Notes: generated by a model from the letters alone, not told the origin. Positions 33,306 to 45,913 are shown, numbered from the stretch's first letter. The stretch: DNA of 64,000 nt from Temnothorax longispinosus (GCF_030848805.1 NC_092367.1:11241591-11305590), one strand, 5' to 3'. Program-made: numbers and translations.

Positions 33306-34265
33306 CCCAGCAAACGAAAAAAGATTGAAAAGAATTAAAACGGGATTGCCATTAATTCAATTAAGGACTTTACGAATTCCATTCTGTCCAAAAAAGGGAT
33401 TGAAATAGTTTCAATATCATGGAATTCCTTATTTTGGAAAGAATTTATCTTTTTTGAATCCCATCCAATTCCGACACAAAAATATTATACCACTGAATGC
33501 CAGGTTAGGGATTGGAAAGTTTCGTGATGAATTCCATTGAATACCATTGATTCCATTAACGAAATGAATACCACTGAATGCCAGGTTAGGGATTGGAAAG
33601 TTTCGTGATGAATTCCATTGAATACCATTGATTCCGTTAACGAAATGAATACCATTGAACGCCAAACTAGGAATTAAAAATTTCCGTATTGAATTCCATT
33701 GAATTCCGTCTATTCTGACAATAAAATGAATACCATTGAATGCCAGGATAGGGATTGAAAAGTGTCCGTGTTGAACTCTGTGGCGGTACGCGCCAACAAT
33801 AGTACACGCCCGCGCGGTATCTGCATTACCGGCAATTCGCGTCGACGCCGCTAGGCGTCGCATCGCCGGGGCATCTTCTCGAGTTCAAAGTTTCGTCTCG
33901 ACCGCTATGTAAAGGGACCCCCTACGGTGCCTGACAGATCTTACAAATCTCATTTTCGGGCTAATTGCCCGTCGGCAGTAGTGCGTGTAATGCCCATAGA
34001 CATACACAAAAGCTCACCGACGAACAACGGCGCTTGGTCGCCCAACGGAGGCGCGAGACGTTTCCTAAACCATCTAATGTCATGTAATTCCATAACCTTT
34101 ACGGATTCCATAGGATTGGATGAAATTTAAAATTTCTTTTTTGGATTCCATGGGATTGGATCATCTCATTTCGAATCCCATCTAATTCCATCTAATTCCG
34201 CCAAAAAAGGGATTCAAAGGTATTAAAAAATTTTAATATCTTTTAATTCTTTTGCGTTTGCTGGG
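33306..34265. mobile_element. Element CCCAGCAAACG, copy 1
   Basis: CCCAGCAAACGAAAAAAG at the left, CTTTTGCGTTTGCTGGG at the right. It contains ~95-bp tandem units built from GAATTCCATTGAATACCATT words; reading frames over them (FNGIHF repeats) are artefacts. A second copy in reverse orientation, with fewer units, is at 38330-39185. Confidence 0.8.
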
Positions 34266-34341
34266 AGAGTCGCACGTTTCGGAAGACAATTATAACGAGT
34301 ATAATATGTGTCAGATACGTGTAACGGTTAGGCCCGGTATA

Positions 34342-34720
34342 CAATCAGTCGTATGTCGGAGTCGGATGTCGGAACGTAGCCGATGGTCCAATGAGGAAAA
34401 TTCGTTTCCGAAAAAGAAATTCTCTCATTGGACCATTGGCTATGTTCCGACTAGAGTCCCTATAAGAGTCTGGCCACTGAGGCTATTTTGTAACAAAATG
34501 GCGTCTCGGATCTTATACAGAGACTCTAGCATCTAGAATCAAGGACACTCAGAGACTGTAATCGCCAGCCTTAACCTAAAGAAGAAGAAGGAGAAGAGGT
34601 GGCTGTAGTCCCATTCTAATTGGTTTCGCCATTTTGTTACAAAAGGTTGATTGAGCCAATACGCGTGAGTCTACTCAGTGGCCAGACTCTTATATAGGGA
34701 CGTTCCGACATCCGACTACT
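34342..34720. repeat. Two-layer foldback GTCGGATGTCGGAAC / GAGTCTGGCCACTGAG
   Basis: An inner hairpin at 34455-34702 uses CCCTATAAGAGTCTGGCCAC arms and also TTTTGTAACAAAATGGCG. The outer pieces GTCGGATGTCGGAAC and ACGTTCCGACATCCGAC flank it, and TCCAATGAG/CTCATTGGA pair within the left part. Confidence 0.7.
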
Positions 34721-34971
34721 TTTTTTCTTTGACTACTGCCGATTCTAAAGTGAGCCTCCGCTTTTTGCTTCCTCATAAAGAAAACTTTGTTTTCATAAAT
34801 CTCGTATATGGACCTTTAATCGTATATAAAGCTAGGTCTAATCAACCAAATTTTAAAGAATTATATATGAAATAGGGGTAGAAAAGATCGAAGGAAAAAT
34901 TGTTTTTTTAATCTTCGATGCCAATGTGTTTAGAATGTTCTAAAACGTCGAAAAATCGCAATTTTGAAAAA

Positions 34972-35041
34972 TGTCCGTGTGCGTGTGCGTGTGCGTGCGT
35001 GTGTGCGTGTGTGCGTGTATGCGTGTGCGTGTGTGCGTGTA

Positions 35042-35077
<36 letters not shown>

Positions 35078-35085
35078 TGTGTGCG

Positions 35086-35172
<87 letters not shown>
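34972..35172. repeat. ~200 bp (GT)n/(GC)n microsatellite
   Basis: GTGTGC, GCGT and then pure GT runs. Confidence 0.97.
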
Positions 35173-35174
<2 letters not shown>

Positions 35175-35324
35175 AAATATTTATTCAGAACTTAAGAATT
35201 GATTAACCAAATCTTAAAGAATTATATATGAAATAGGGGCAGAAAAAACTGGAAAATATAATAGAATTAGAAAAATTGCTAATAATAAAGAGGTTATCGA
35301 TTTCTATCTAAAAAAATCTACATG

Positions 35325-35587
35325 TGTTGCTAATAAATACTTTTATGTGTTTCATGTATTCTGTTAGATTTATAAGGTTTTGTAATTGGCGCCAGCGGCC
35401 ATTTTTGTTCTTGATATATTCGATGTAAATCGATAAGGTCGACGATATGCGATTGTCGATCTCCGCGCGCGCCTTTCTCTCTCTGCCAAGTCACGGTCAC
35501 GCCACGTTTTACGGCTGTGTTTTTCTTTATCCGAATAAATCTTTTGCATCCAAAGCCAAGAGTGCAATATTTATATCCTACCCAACA
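35325..35587. mobile_element. Solo LTR with ACATG duplication
   Basis: TGTTGCTAATAAATAC...CTACCCAACA, 263 bp, flanked by ACATG (35320-35324 and 35588-35592). Family A elsewhere (near 18985) reads through as AATCTACGTGATTGCTC, giving the empty site. TG...CA ends and a 5-bp duplication indicate an LTR; AATAAA is at 35538. Confidence 0.82.
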
Positions 35588-35833
35588 ACATGATAACTCT
35601 AATTTCCGTAAATTTTGAGATATCGAGCTTAATTTTCTTTTTATGGATAGAGTATCATTAAAGGTAGTTTGGTGTTGAATTTGGCAAGGATCGGTGAAGG
35701 GGTTACCGATTTTTGCCTAAAAAGTGTATAAGTTATACATGTGATCTTATATAGAGTATCATTAAAGGAAGGTTGTTTTGAATTTGGCGAGAATCGGTAA
35801 AAGGGTTACCGATTTCTGCCTAAAAAATGTATA

Positions 35834-36041
35834 GGGTAGACCGAGGCGAATCGGATAACAGGACGAATCGGATCAATATATAAGTTTCAAGACAGTTTTC
35901 GTTAGTGTTTTGTTTTAAACGAGCTGTTTTATTGTGCTAATTAGTAATTAATAATTAGTACGATAAAATAGCTTTTTTGAAACAAAACACTAACGAAAAC
36001 TTCTTAAAACTTATATTGATCCGATTCGCCTCGGTCTACCC
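35834..36041. mobile_element. 208-bp MITE GGGTAGACCGAGGCGAATC, TA flanks
   Basis: GGGTAGACCGAGGCGAATCG and the complement of CGATTCGCCTCGGTCTACCC-like right end, TA both sides. Same family as 14946-15844 and 49733-51854. Confidence 0.8.
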
Positions 36042-38181
36042 TAAAGTTATTTGATGGATAGAATATCATTAAAGGAAGATTATTATTGAATTTGGCGAGG
36101 ATCGGTGAAGGAATTACCGATTTCTGCTTTAAAAGTGTATCAAGAGACACAGTAGTGTTTCGCGCCAAGTACATGCGAAGCGAGACCGCACCGTGACTCT
36201 TTTACGCGAACGCACGAGTTGTGAGTACCCGAGATTTTGAGATCTCAATAACGAGTGAACGGATCAAGTTCTAAGATAAGCTTGATCGATAGCTTGAGTT
36301 TGAATTATATAATAAGAGTGTTTTTATTTTTCCGCTACGTGCCCTGCGAGCGGAGATATTACGATGCAAAGTTTGAAATGTTAAATTTTACAATTAAGAA
36401 ACGTCGTCGTCGTCGTCGTCGTCGTCGCTGTACGTACGATTGCTTTTGCCTCGATAGATAGCGTTTGAGAACATCTCGAGCGTCCCCCCGAGTCCCCTCC
36501 ATGACAATGCTACACTGAAAAGAGACAACATATACGCGTACGTGTACGCTCGTCGCTCCAGTGCGTACGCGCGGACAGCGCGCTGTCAGTCATCAGTTAT
36601 AACCTAGAAATACATATCACGTTCGCGCGGTTCCGCTCGGACAGTCGTACGAGCAGGACGTGTTTTACTTACGCTCCCTCCCTATAGCTAGGTAGATAGT
36701 AGTGTGCGTAGTCCAGTCTTTCGCGTGGATTTTTCCCATGCTCCCTGTCCCTTCGGGTGGGCTATATTCTAGTTTTTAGTGCTCCCCTTTCGGAGGGGGA
36801 GCGTTTCACGTAATTAGTTACGATGGATAATTCGGACTCGGATAATTCGCAGTCACATAGTGCCGACAATCGAGCGCAGGATAAAGACACGCAGAGTAGT
36901 AAAAGACAAAGAACGAGTGTATCCGAGGAGGAATTTGATGAATTCACGAAGGATGTTACGAACGAACATCTAGATTCCAACCGCGCTGGAAATATTAATC
37001 GACGCATCAATTCTTCGAAACTGCAGAGAGAGAAGGAGTTCTCTAAGAGACGACACGTATCTTTTTCCCAAAAGGACGAGATGGACGTGGAGATTGATAA
37101 TGATAAGGATTCGGACATGGCGGGCCGCGACCTTTTGATAAAAAAAGCGACTCCGTCTATTAGTACAGATATTAATAGTAAGACACAGGCTGATCACATG
37201 CCCGGTAGGAGTGATCACGTGAACACGAACGACGAGCCACGCGATGCTGGTGAGGGACTGACGATTGACAAGGAATCATATAATGTTTACGACTTTGCTC
37301 TTCAGAAATGTCCTTCGAACAATAACACGGAACCACAACGGTATACTAGGTTCGACAACGAATACTCAGGTAATGCTAAAGTTACTATCCGACTTCTGCC
37401 AGAGCATTCCACCACCAGAAAAGGCAGAAATAAAATTAAAATGTGGATGATTCTTACTGAGCTACAAATTTTTCCGTCCTCATTGGAGATGTTAAATCAC
37501 TTCTCTGCCGAAGCCGAGTTCGAGAAGGCAACAGATGCTAATCGGGCGCTTGATATCATAGATAGGATGCATGTTACCAAAATCAAAGCTTACGTTGAGC
37601 AACGCTCGTTTATATGTAAAGGAGTCATTTCAGATTGGCCGACCGGGATTCCTGAGCTGTGGGAGGAGGTACAGGATAAGTCTAACATCCTGAAATTAGA
37701 AAGGATGTATCGACGAAAATGGGATCCGGCTGAATTAAAACCGTCGCTGGTAGCCACCGACAACATCATAATTACTTTCAAGTCCAACAAGATCCGCAAC
37801 TTGAAAGTATTTCGAAGAGGCGTCGGACTAAGAGTAAGACCCTTTATTCCTCAAACCCGGCAGTGTTTCAATTGCTTCAAATTCGGGCACACGAAAATGG
37901 CATGTAAAAGCGAAACACGCTGCATAATATGTGGCGACAAAGAACATGGCCATTGCGAAAAACAGACATGTTGCCATAACTGTGATGGGCAACACAAGTC
38001 CACATTCTGTAACTGCCCCGAGTACGTAAGAAATAAAAATATAAATGTAATTATGGCTTACAATAACATATCCTTTCACAGAGCTCGGCGTATTATTGAC
38101 GGGGAGGTCTCGGCCCTTACTAAGCCAATGGTTAGCAGTGTAAATCCGTCGGACTGGCCTGCTTTACCGACACACAACCCA

Positions 38182-38329
38182 GGGCCCGTATTCCGTTCCT
38201 GCCTACCGACAACTGTCGGTTCGATAAGTGTCGTTGCGCAGGTTTTTCATATCGTGTAAAAGCTGCGCAACGATACCGACAATTATCGGTAAGCGGATTT
38301 TAGCGGAACAGAATACGGCCCCAGCAAAC
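38182..38329. mobile_element. Hairpin MITE GGGCCCGTATTCCG in ORF1
   Basis: GGGCCCGTATTCCGTTCCTG and the complement of CGGAACAGAATACGGCC; the centre pairs TGCGCA and CGACA(A/T)TNGTCGGT blocks. Confidence 0.75.
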
Positions 38330-39185
38330 GCAAAAGGATTAAAAGATATTAAAATTTTTTAATACCTTTAAATCCCTTTTTTTGGCGGAATTAGATGAAA
38401 TTATATGGGATTCGAAATAAGATGGTCCAATCCCATGGAATCCAAAAAAGAAAAATTTCAATTCCATCCAATCCTATGGAATCCGTAAAGGTTATGGAAT
38501 TGCATGGCATTAGATGGTTTAGGAAACATCTCGCGCCTCCATTGGGCGACTAAGCGCCGTTGTTCGTCGGTGAGCTTTTGTGTATGCCTAAGGGCATTAC
38601 ACGCACTACTGCCGACGGGCAATTAGCCCGAAAATGAGATTTGTAAGATCCGTCAGGCACCGTAGGGGGTCCCTTTACATAGCGGTCAAGACGAAACTTT
38701 GAACTCGAGAAGATGCCCCGGCGATGCGACGCCTAGCGGCGTCGACGCGAACTGCCGGTAATGCAGATACCACGCGTGGCGCGTACCGCCACAGAGTTCA
38801 ACACGGACACTTTTCAATCCCTATCCTGGCATTCAATGGTATTCATTTTATTGTCAGAATAGACGGAATTCAATGGAATTCAATACAGAAATTTTTAATT
38901 CCTAGTTTGGCATTCAATGGTATTCATTTCGTTAACGGAATCAATGGTATTCAATGGAATTTATCACGAAACTTTCCAATCCCTAACCTGGCATTCAGTG
39001 GTATAATATTTTTGTGTCGGAATTGGATGGGATTCAAAAAAGATAAATTCTTTCCAAAATAAAGAATTCCATGATATTGAAACTATTTCAATCCCTTTTT
39101 TGGACAGAATGGAATTCGGAAAGTCCTTAATTAAATTCCTGGCAATCCCGTTTTAATTCTTTTCAATCTTTTTTCGTTTGCTGGG
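38330..39185. mobile_element. Element CCCAGCAAACG, copy 2 (inverted)
   Basis: CCCAGCAAACGCAAAAGG to CTTTTTTCGTTTGCTGGG. It is the reverse complement of 33306-34265 with very few differences but one ~95-bp unit fewer, implying recent activity. Confidence 0.85.
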
Positions 39186-39683
39186 AGGTCAATACCTCCC
39201 GAGGTAATGAGCAATCGAGAGAAGCCGATACGTAATGTCCGACCGGTGCATAACCGGTACGTTGCACCACGATCAAGAGAGAAAGAACGTTCTTGGCCCG
39301 GCGATATTGGGAATTATTACGGACAATTTAATACTCGAGAAGAGGATATCACCTCTGATAGGAGAGGCCTCGCCCTGTCCTCGGCTCGTAATGGAGCCTC
39401 TTGGGCACAAGTTTTGCAGCAAAGTACGGAGAGGGCCGACGATAGCTCGGCACAAGATTCGATGGGCGAAATGATTGGTGGCATCATGATATTATTACGG
39501 AGATTCCCATTGGCAAGGGAATACTTGATCGATGCTTTGAGAAATGACGGGTGGACCGACTGCCCGCCACGCAGGAATGCGCCCGAAAGAACTGAGAGGG
39601 ACAGAAGAGCAATAGCAGGTAACAAGAATGAAGAGCATATCAATGTTGGCTTGAGGGGACCGATATCCCCTCGTATAGTATAA

Positions 39684-42600
39684 TTCCAGCTCCTTTTGTG
39701 GAACTGTCGGGGTTATGGCAGCTGCAGAGAAGAGCTGTCTAAACACGTCATGGAATACGACATAGTCGTCCTGACGGAGACCAGATGTAAAGGTCCTAGT
39801 CGTGTTTCCTTCTCTAATTTTACAACTGCTTGCAGCAGCAATAGATTGGGCAGTGGAGGCGTATCTGTGTCACTGCGAAGTCGGATACGTTTCGATGTGG
39901 TGCCGATCCCTGGTGTCCTCCCTGTTGGATACGATGTTGTATGCGTTAAAACTACCAATCTCACTCGGAATTTCAACATTGTTGCCATTTACAGGCACCC
40001 CAACGAACCATTGACCAGGCGAGATCTAAGACCCGTCTTTGACGCTATCGGGGGGAATAACTTAGATACGATCCTCCTTGGGGATTTTAATGCCCGCAAC
40101 ATGGCATGAAACTGCCCGATCACGAATGGTAAAGGGGACATACTGCAGGGAATCATGGACGACGAGGGATTTGTTTGTATCAATGTCGACACGACTTCTA
40201 GGAGCGGAATCAGGGGACAACAAAACTCCAATCTTGATTTACTGTTTTGCTCGCCCTCTGTGTCGGGGGAGATAACTTATTGTCAACTTGCGGACTCGTG
40301 GGGCAGTGACCATCACCCCATTTCCTTCTCACTTGATAATTCTCCCTTAATTTACGGGAAAACTACGAACTGGCTATCCACCAAAAAGACCGACTGGAGT
40401 CGATTTACGAAGCTTGTGGAGTCTGAGATTGATGCATTTCTCTCCTCGGGTCGAGTGTCCTTGGAGGAGGATCTTGAGCTGTACTACTCTGCATTTATTG
40501 ATGTCATCAGGGGGGCGGTTGCGAGGGCGTCGGGTAGGCGTACTGGGACTCTACCGACACACATCGATCCAGGAAAGAGAAAACGGTCTCACAAATGGTG
40601 GGACGCAGTATGCGATGAGGTCATCCAGAATAGAAGGAGGTCTCTGTCAGCGTTTAAGAATTCCAAGAGCCTACATGATTGGTTGACATATAAAAGGGAT
40701 GTTGCTATAGCACGGCGAACTATTAAACTCAAAAAAAAAGCTAGCTTTGATAAATTTTGTAGTGAGATAAACAGATTTACAAGTCTCTCTTATGTCTGGA
40801 AAACCATGAGCATTATCAAGAATGCGAGAAAAAACGTGGACTGGAATGCTTGGCTAAATGACTAAAAACAGGGAGGAAGTTGTCAGGTCAACAATAGATA
40901 GCCTCGCCCCTCCCTCGGCAGGGGTTGAGCCTGTCACGGACTTTGGTGATTGTCGAGACGACGAGGAGTTGGATGCCCTATTCACCCGTACAGAGTTTGA
41001 CCGAGCAATGGAGATGATTAGGAGGGATTCATCCCCTGGTATGGACGGCATCGAGTACAAAACTATCAGGGCCCTCCCGGAGAACGCTAGGAAATGCTTA
41101 TTAGACATTTTTAATAGAGTGTAGATCACGGGCTCCTTACCCAGTGAGTGGCATAACTATCAAGTGATTTTTATAGACAAGACGGGACGAGAGAAGGTGC
41201 GGCCTATTTCACTGTCCTCCTGTGTCGGAAAGTTCATGGAAAGGATGATAAATGAGAGGTTGATCTAATGGGCGGAGAAGGAGGAGAGATTTAGTCCATC
41301 ACAGAGTGGTTTTCGCAGAGGCAAATCGTGCGCGGATAATCTTACAAGAATCGTTGCTGACATCAGAACGGCTATGTGCGTGGGCGAGTACACCCTTGCT
41401 GCCTTCTTGGATGTCTCGTCTGCGTATGACTGTGTCGACTATCGGATCATGCTGGCAAAGCTGATAGCGCTGAACTGCCCCCCCGCCATAGCCAGATTCA
41501 TCAGCAACTGGCTATATTGGAGAAGTGTGCGATTTATCGTAAACGCCCGGGATTTCGTGGATCGCCTCGTCTACAGGGGGCTCCCGCAGGGCGCTGTGCT
41601 GAGCCCGATATTGTATTCGCTATACACGCAGGATCTGTGCGCGGGCCTTCCGGAGGGCGTTGAGACGGTGGAATTTGCGGACGATGTGGGACTTTATGTC
41701 CGCGGGCCGGACCGGGAGAGAAATCGCCTCATATTGCAGCGTGCGGTGAACATTATAGCTGAGCGTCTGTGCGGAGTGGGACTGGATCTTGAACCCAGGA
41801 AGACCGTCCTTGTGGAGTTCTCCAGGAGTGGATTTGTCGACAGAGGGATGAGCATCCGCATTGGTGAGTGTGAGGTTCCCAATTGCGGAGCTGCCAAATT
41901 CTTGGGAGTATGACTGTATAATAAACTGAGCTTCGATAAACAAATACAGGAGTTGAGAGGCAAGGTAAGCCGCGCCAATTCGATTATCAAGTGCCTCTGT
42001 GGAGTGTCCAGGGGTATGGAAGTGAACACGTCTTTGATGCTGTATAAGAGTCTCATTAGATCTATCATTGACTATGGAAGTTTTGTATTTTTCCCCAGGA
42101 ATCCCTCGTTACAATTAAAACTGGAAAGAGCCCAGTACATGGGTATCCGCACGGCCCTGGGATACAGGAACTCTACACCTAATAATGTGATCGTGGCTGA
42201 GGCGAAGGTTGTGCATTTGAGGGATCGAGCAATGATGTTGGGCGTCAATTTTGTGAATAAGGCGATCGCTCATAATCATAATGGATTATGTGATAAACTG
42301 CGAGCTCTACTAGACGGCGAGAATTACATCCGATTTAGACAGCCCACCTATAAGCCCTCTCTTCTTGCGGAGATCTGGAGAAGGGCTGCTCGATATCAGC
42401 ATCTCATTGGTCCGGTAGATAAATATAAGATTTTCCAGGAAACATATAGTGCCCACACCTTCAAACCAACGGTTGACCTATACATTGGTGCTGTAAAAAA
42501 GTGCAAAAGATTTTCAGATCGCTCCCTCATACGTAAGATCACTGAGGGACATCAGCTGGGTACGGAGCTTGTTATTATTTTTACGGATGGATCATTTAAT

Positions 42601-43458
42601 GAATCCTCAAAGTCCACAGGCGCGAGCATCGTTATATGTGACTCAGATGAGGCTTACAAAATAAGCCTCCCTAATCTATGTTCTTCCTATACTGCCGAGG
42701 CATTCGCCGTTTGTACTGCTTTTCGACTTGTGTGGCAACGATGTGACGAGATGAGTAACGAGATAATTATCCTATCAGATTGTCAAACGGTCCTTAAAGC
42801 AATTAAAAATAACCATTTGAATGTACACAAAAACAAGTATGTTACGGAGGCCAGAATTCTTATTTATAAATTGGAAAGATACCACGGAAAAAAAATTGTA
42901 CTAGTATGGATCCCGGCTCACGTGGGAATTCTGGGAAACGAGATCGCTGATGGATTGGCTAAGGAGGCGGCAGAGGAGGAGGCCGATCCCACCATTTGTG
43001 TCCCGGTGGGGGATCTCATGGCGCAAGCCAGGAGGGAGGCATGGGAGTCAACTCAGACGTCGATTTCGCGCGAGGCGCAACACAAGGGCATTTTCTACTT
43101 CGAACTATTCTATGACCGAGAAGCTACGAAGCCATGGTTCCGCAAAGTTATCGCTGAGAGATATTTTATTACTTTTATCAACAGACTCAGAGCCAATCAT
43201 TATAACCTGGGAGCTTCCATTAAGAGAAAAGGTTATGTTGACAGTGAGAGATGCGAGTGTGGCTGTGAATGTGAAGATATCCATCATTTAATATTGAGAT
43301 GCTGTAAATACGACGAGCGAAGAGCTACTTTGGACCTTGAACTGAGAGAGGCCGGTTTTACCGAAGAAATCGACATTTACCGTCTCATACAAACAAAAAA
43401 CTGGGACATTTTGTATAGGATTTTTAAATTCGTCAGATCTACGGGCAAAGTTATATAA
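39684..43458 (+). pseudogene. I-clade ORF2: endonuclease, RT, RNase H
   Basis: Endonuclease motifs are LLWNCRG (~39692), LTETRCKG, LLGDFNARN (~40074) and SDHHPISF (~40308). RT motifs are SSPGMDGIEYK (~41030), AAFLDVSSAYD (~41400), GLPQGAVLSP (~41578) and EFADDVGLY (~41670). RNase H shows the four catalytic acids in IFTDGS, YTAEAF, LSDCQT and GNEIADGLAKEA (42580-42965). Damage is light: in-frame stops at 40108, 41122, 41266 and 41911, each one base from a sense codon, and one frame change near 40858. It ends TAA at 43456-43458. Confidence 0.88.
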
Positions 43459-43640
43459 CACTAGATACAAATAATCTTTTCAGTAGTATATAGTTTTTAA
43501 TTATTCAGTCTTATGGATTAAGTGATTTAGTGCTAGAGCCACAAAATCTTTTAAGTTTAGATTATATGTGCCAATTTCCATGAGTGAATAAGGCACCTAA
43601 CCGTCCTCACCCGAGGACATCATAGAAAAAACCCCCTCAC

Positions 43641-43984
43641 GTTCGCGCGTAACACCGTCGTCTCTCATCGTTAAATACTACGATCGTTTAATTCCGAATT
43701 TTGGTCGAGTCACGCAAGGATCGAAGTGCCACGAAATTAGGATGTGAGTGTTACAAGAGGCGAAATATCAGCGGGTCGGAGACATGTAGTGACAGTCGTG
43801 ATCGTTACTATGTTTACGCGAGCGTTACTTTTATAGTAACTTACGATAATTCACTCGTTTACGCAGGATAAATTATCATAAGTTACTACAGAACTCCCAT
43901 TCCTATTCCAACCCAAGTGGTAATAGCTTCTTGATTCTCCTTAACAAAATTATAATATTACAAACAATCATTTTATCATTCTTC
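43641..43984. other. Unclassified spacer
   Basis: GC-moderate sequence with no frame or paired repeat beyond the AGTTACTATAAAAGTAAC-like block near 43835-43880. Confidence 0.35.
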
Positions 43985-44440
43985 TGTATTTTCTACTACT
44001 ATTTTATATATAATTCTTTAAGATTTGGTTGATTAGACCCAGCTTTATACGCGATTAAAGGTCCATATGCGAAGTTCATATATGGACCATGTAGCCTGCA
44101 ATGAACTCCCAAAGTCAACATCGATTTGACATTGTGTCGATTGTAAAACTTCACTTATGCTACTAATATAACCCTCTATCAATTCATAAAAAAATAATTT
44201 AAAATTTACAAAAGTGTGCAAATTAGAAACTTGCACATTGCTTCCTCATCATACAGATCGCTACCATTGCTCTTATTTTATTTCGCACATAAAGCTTCCC
44301 GTATGAGGAAACCAAACTAATAAATATTCATAATTATGCATCGAATAAAATACAAGCTTCCTCATAAGAGAAGCTTTGTGAGCAAAATAAAATAAAAAGC
44401 AATGGTAAAGATCTGTATGATAAGAAAGCAATGTGCTAGT
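43985..44440 (-). repeat. Dispersed repeat family A with foldback copy 3
   Basis: Parallels 7680-8330 in order and orientation, including GGTCCATATGCGAAGTTCAT and the CTTCCTCAT foldback at 44212-44436. Confidence 0.78.
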
Positions 44441-44529
44441 TTTTTATTTATATTTATACAATAGCTTATGTACTAAATTTTGCGTTTCTTTCGCAGTGGA
44501 AACTATGTCCACTTTGTCCGTGCTTTCCA

Positions 44530-44720
44530 TCTCGCATAATACGACATCCCTTCAAGAAAGGAGCCTCCTACCTCAAGTCGAGCGGAAATAAAACGTATTA
44601 CCATCGTCTCCAATAAACGCTGAATATGCAGGCTCTAAGAAAGAGCCGAAATGTTCGTTACTTTTGAAACTACATATTAATTTCTTTATTTGCGCACCAC
44701 GTACCGCGTTTTAACTTGCA
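44530..44720. mobile_element. Penelope-like terminal fragment, copy 2
   Basis: Reverse complement of 20085-20262, with AGAGCCGAAATGTTCGTTAC in place of the AACGTTTCGGCTC block. Confidence 0.5.
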
Positions 44721-44774
44721 TTCGCCGTTAGTTAATTATTTGTTGACATTTTACTACATATTTGAACAATATAT

Positions 44775-45835
44775 CCCAAACAGCAAAATATATCTGAGAT
44801 ATAGCCAGATCTTTATGCCTACAATTTCAAGTCAAATCTGAGATATCTTATTTTCAAATATTCACAGAATATCTGCAAGACATCATTACTCAATATCACA
44901 TTATATATTTGAAAAAGACATCTCTGCAACATTTGCATTCGAATATATGGCCGATTCACAGTTACCTCTTATATTTTATAAAGATCAACTCAAGTTTATT
45001 CGTAGCCAATAAAACAATCCGAGAGGACTTGGACGCCGTACGGATGCGTCCCAACGAAAGCCACACGCCGCGAGGGAACTTAGAAAATTATCACCGGGCG
45101 GCGCCGGAGGTAACGACCGCGGCGCGAAAGCAACTCGCCGCGAGGGGACTTAAAAAACTTTTGCTGGAGCTGCGCCGGAGGTAACGACCGCGACGCGAAA
45201 GCAACATCCCGCGAGGAGACTTAAAAAATTTTCGCTCAGGCGAGCGCTAGTAACATGCGCTGCCGTGACGCGGCTACATGTGCCAGTATCTTCTCGTAAG
45301 CAGAAATCCCTACGCACTAGCATAAAAGGCGATCTTGTAAGATACTTAGCTCTAATATTTTTCGTGATACCTCCGATATATCATACAGTGCAGAGATGGC
45401 AAAATGCAAAATATTGGAATAGTATCGAAGCATAATTTTGAATTTATTGCGAATTCTCATGAAAAGAACTTTTTTTATATTTGAAGAAAGACTCAGAATT
45501 GGTGACATAAAAATGAATTTCTTTTGAACTCTTAAGAATCATTTTAAAACAGAGAAATAAATACGGGAAAAAAATTGATTTTATAAATCGAAAGTTTAAA
45601 AAGAATTCTTCTTTTCTTCTTGCTATTTGGGTTGTATATAACATATCTGCTTTTAACTGAGGCATAGATATCCGATATATATGCAGAATCAGATATCATA
45701 TCTGAGATAAAATTATCATGGGTTTTTATAATCTTGGAAATGTCTCTGAGATATTCTCATGTTATCTTGCGCAATCAGATATTCCGTCATTCAGATATCT
45801 TCTAGATATCTTGGTGATATATTTTGCTGTGTGGG
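44775..45835. mobile_element. Repeat element CCCAAACAGCAAAATATATC, uninterrupted copy
   Basis: Same family as 30059-33099 but lacking both of its inserts, so it serves as the reference empty site. AGATATCT words are subterminal, with three ~68-bp GC-rich units in the centre (45060-45250). It ends 78 bp from PFAS exon 3. Confidence 0.82.
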
Positions 45836-45913
45836 ATATTTGTACTATTTATGCTTTTACCGCTTTACGTTTAATTGGAAAATTAAAGCAGTTTTTTAAA
45901 TATTGCTACTTAC

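Larger units (their letters stand above)
34760..36140 (+). repeat. Dispersed repeat family A, longest copy
   Basis: CTTCCTCATAAAG, the CGTATATAAAGC block and AATGTCCGTG + GT tract are followed by three tandem units containing AGTATCATTAAAGG and ACCGATTT(C/T)TGCC. Interrupted by the solo LTR 35325-35587 and the MITE 35834-36041. Confidence 0.75.
36823..39683 (+). pseudogene. I-clade ORF1 (Gag), split by two foldback inserts
   Basis: An acidic, S/D/E/K-rich N-terminus (from MDNSDSDNSQSHSADN) is followed by a central domain and three knuckles at about 37860-38010 (CFNCFKFGHTKMAC, CIICGDKEHGHC, CCHNCDGQHKSTFC). At 38182 the frame runs into a hairpin MITE (38182-38329) and then a CCCAGCAAACG element (38330-39185). 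ORF1-like coding resumes to a TAA at 39681-39683. Apart from the inserts the frame is open, so the insertions are the main damage. Confidence 0.8.
36141..43640 (+). mobile_element. I-clade non-LTR retrotransposon, nearly full length
   Basis: Family A breaks off at about 36141 and GC-richer 5' UTR sequence begins, with a (CGT)n tract near 36402. Two ORFs follow, then a short 3' region. The element has Gag knuckles, endonuclease, RT and a C-terminal RNase H, the domain order of the I group. It is antisense to PFAS in intron 3. The 3' end is approximate. Confidence 0.82.

Noticed and set aside
33429..33863. 144-codon frame with FNGIHF-type repeats (also 38724-39062)
   Set aside because: It is the translation of the ~95-bp tandem units in the CCCAGCAAACG elements, present in both copies in opposite orientation.
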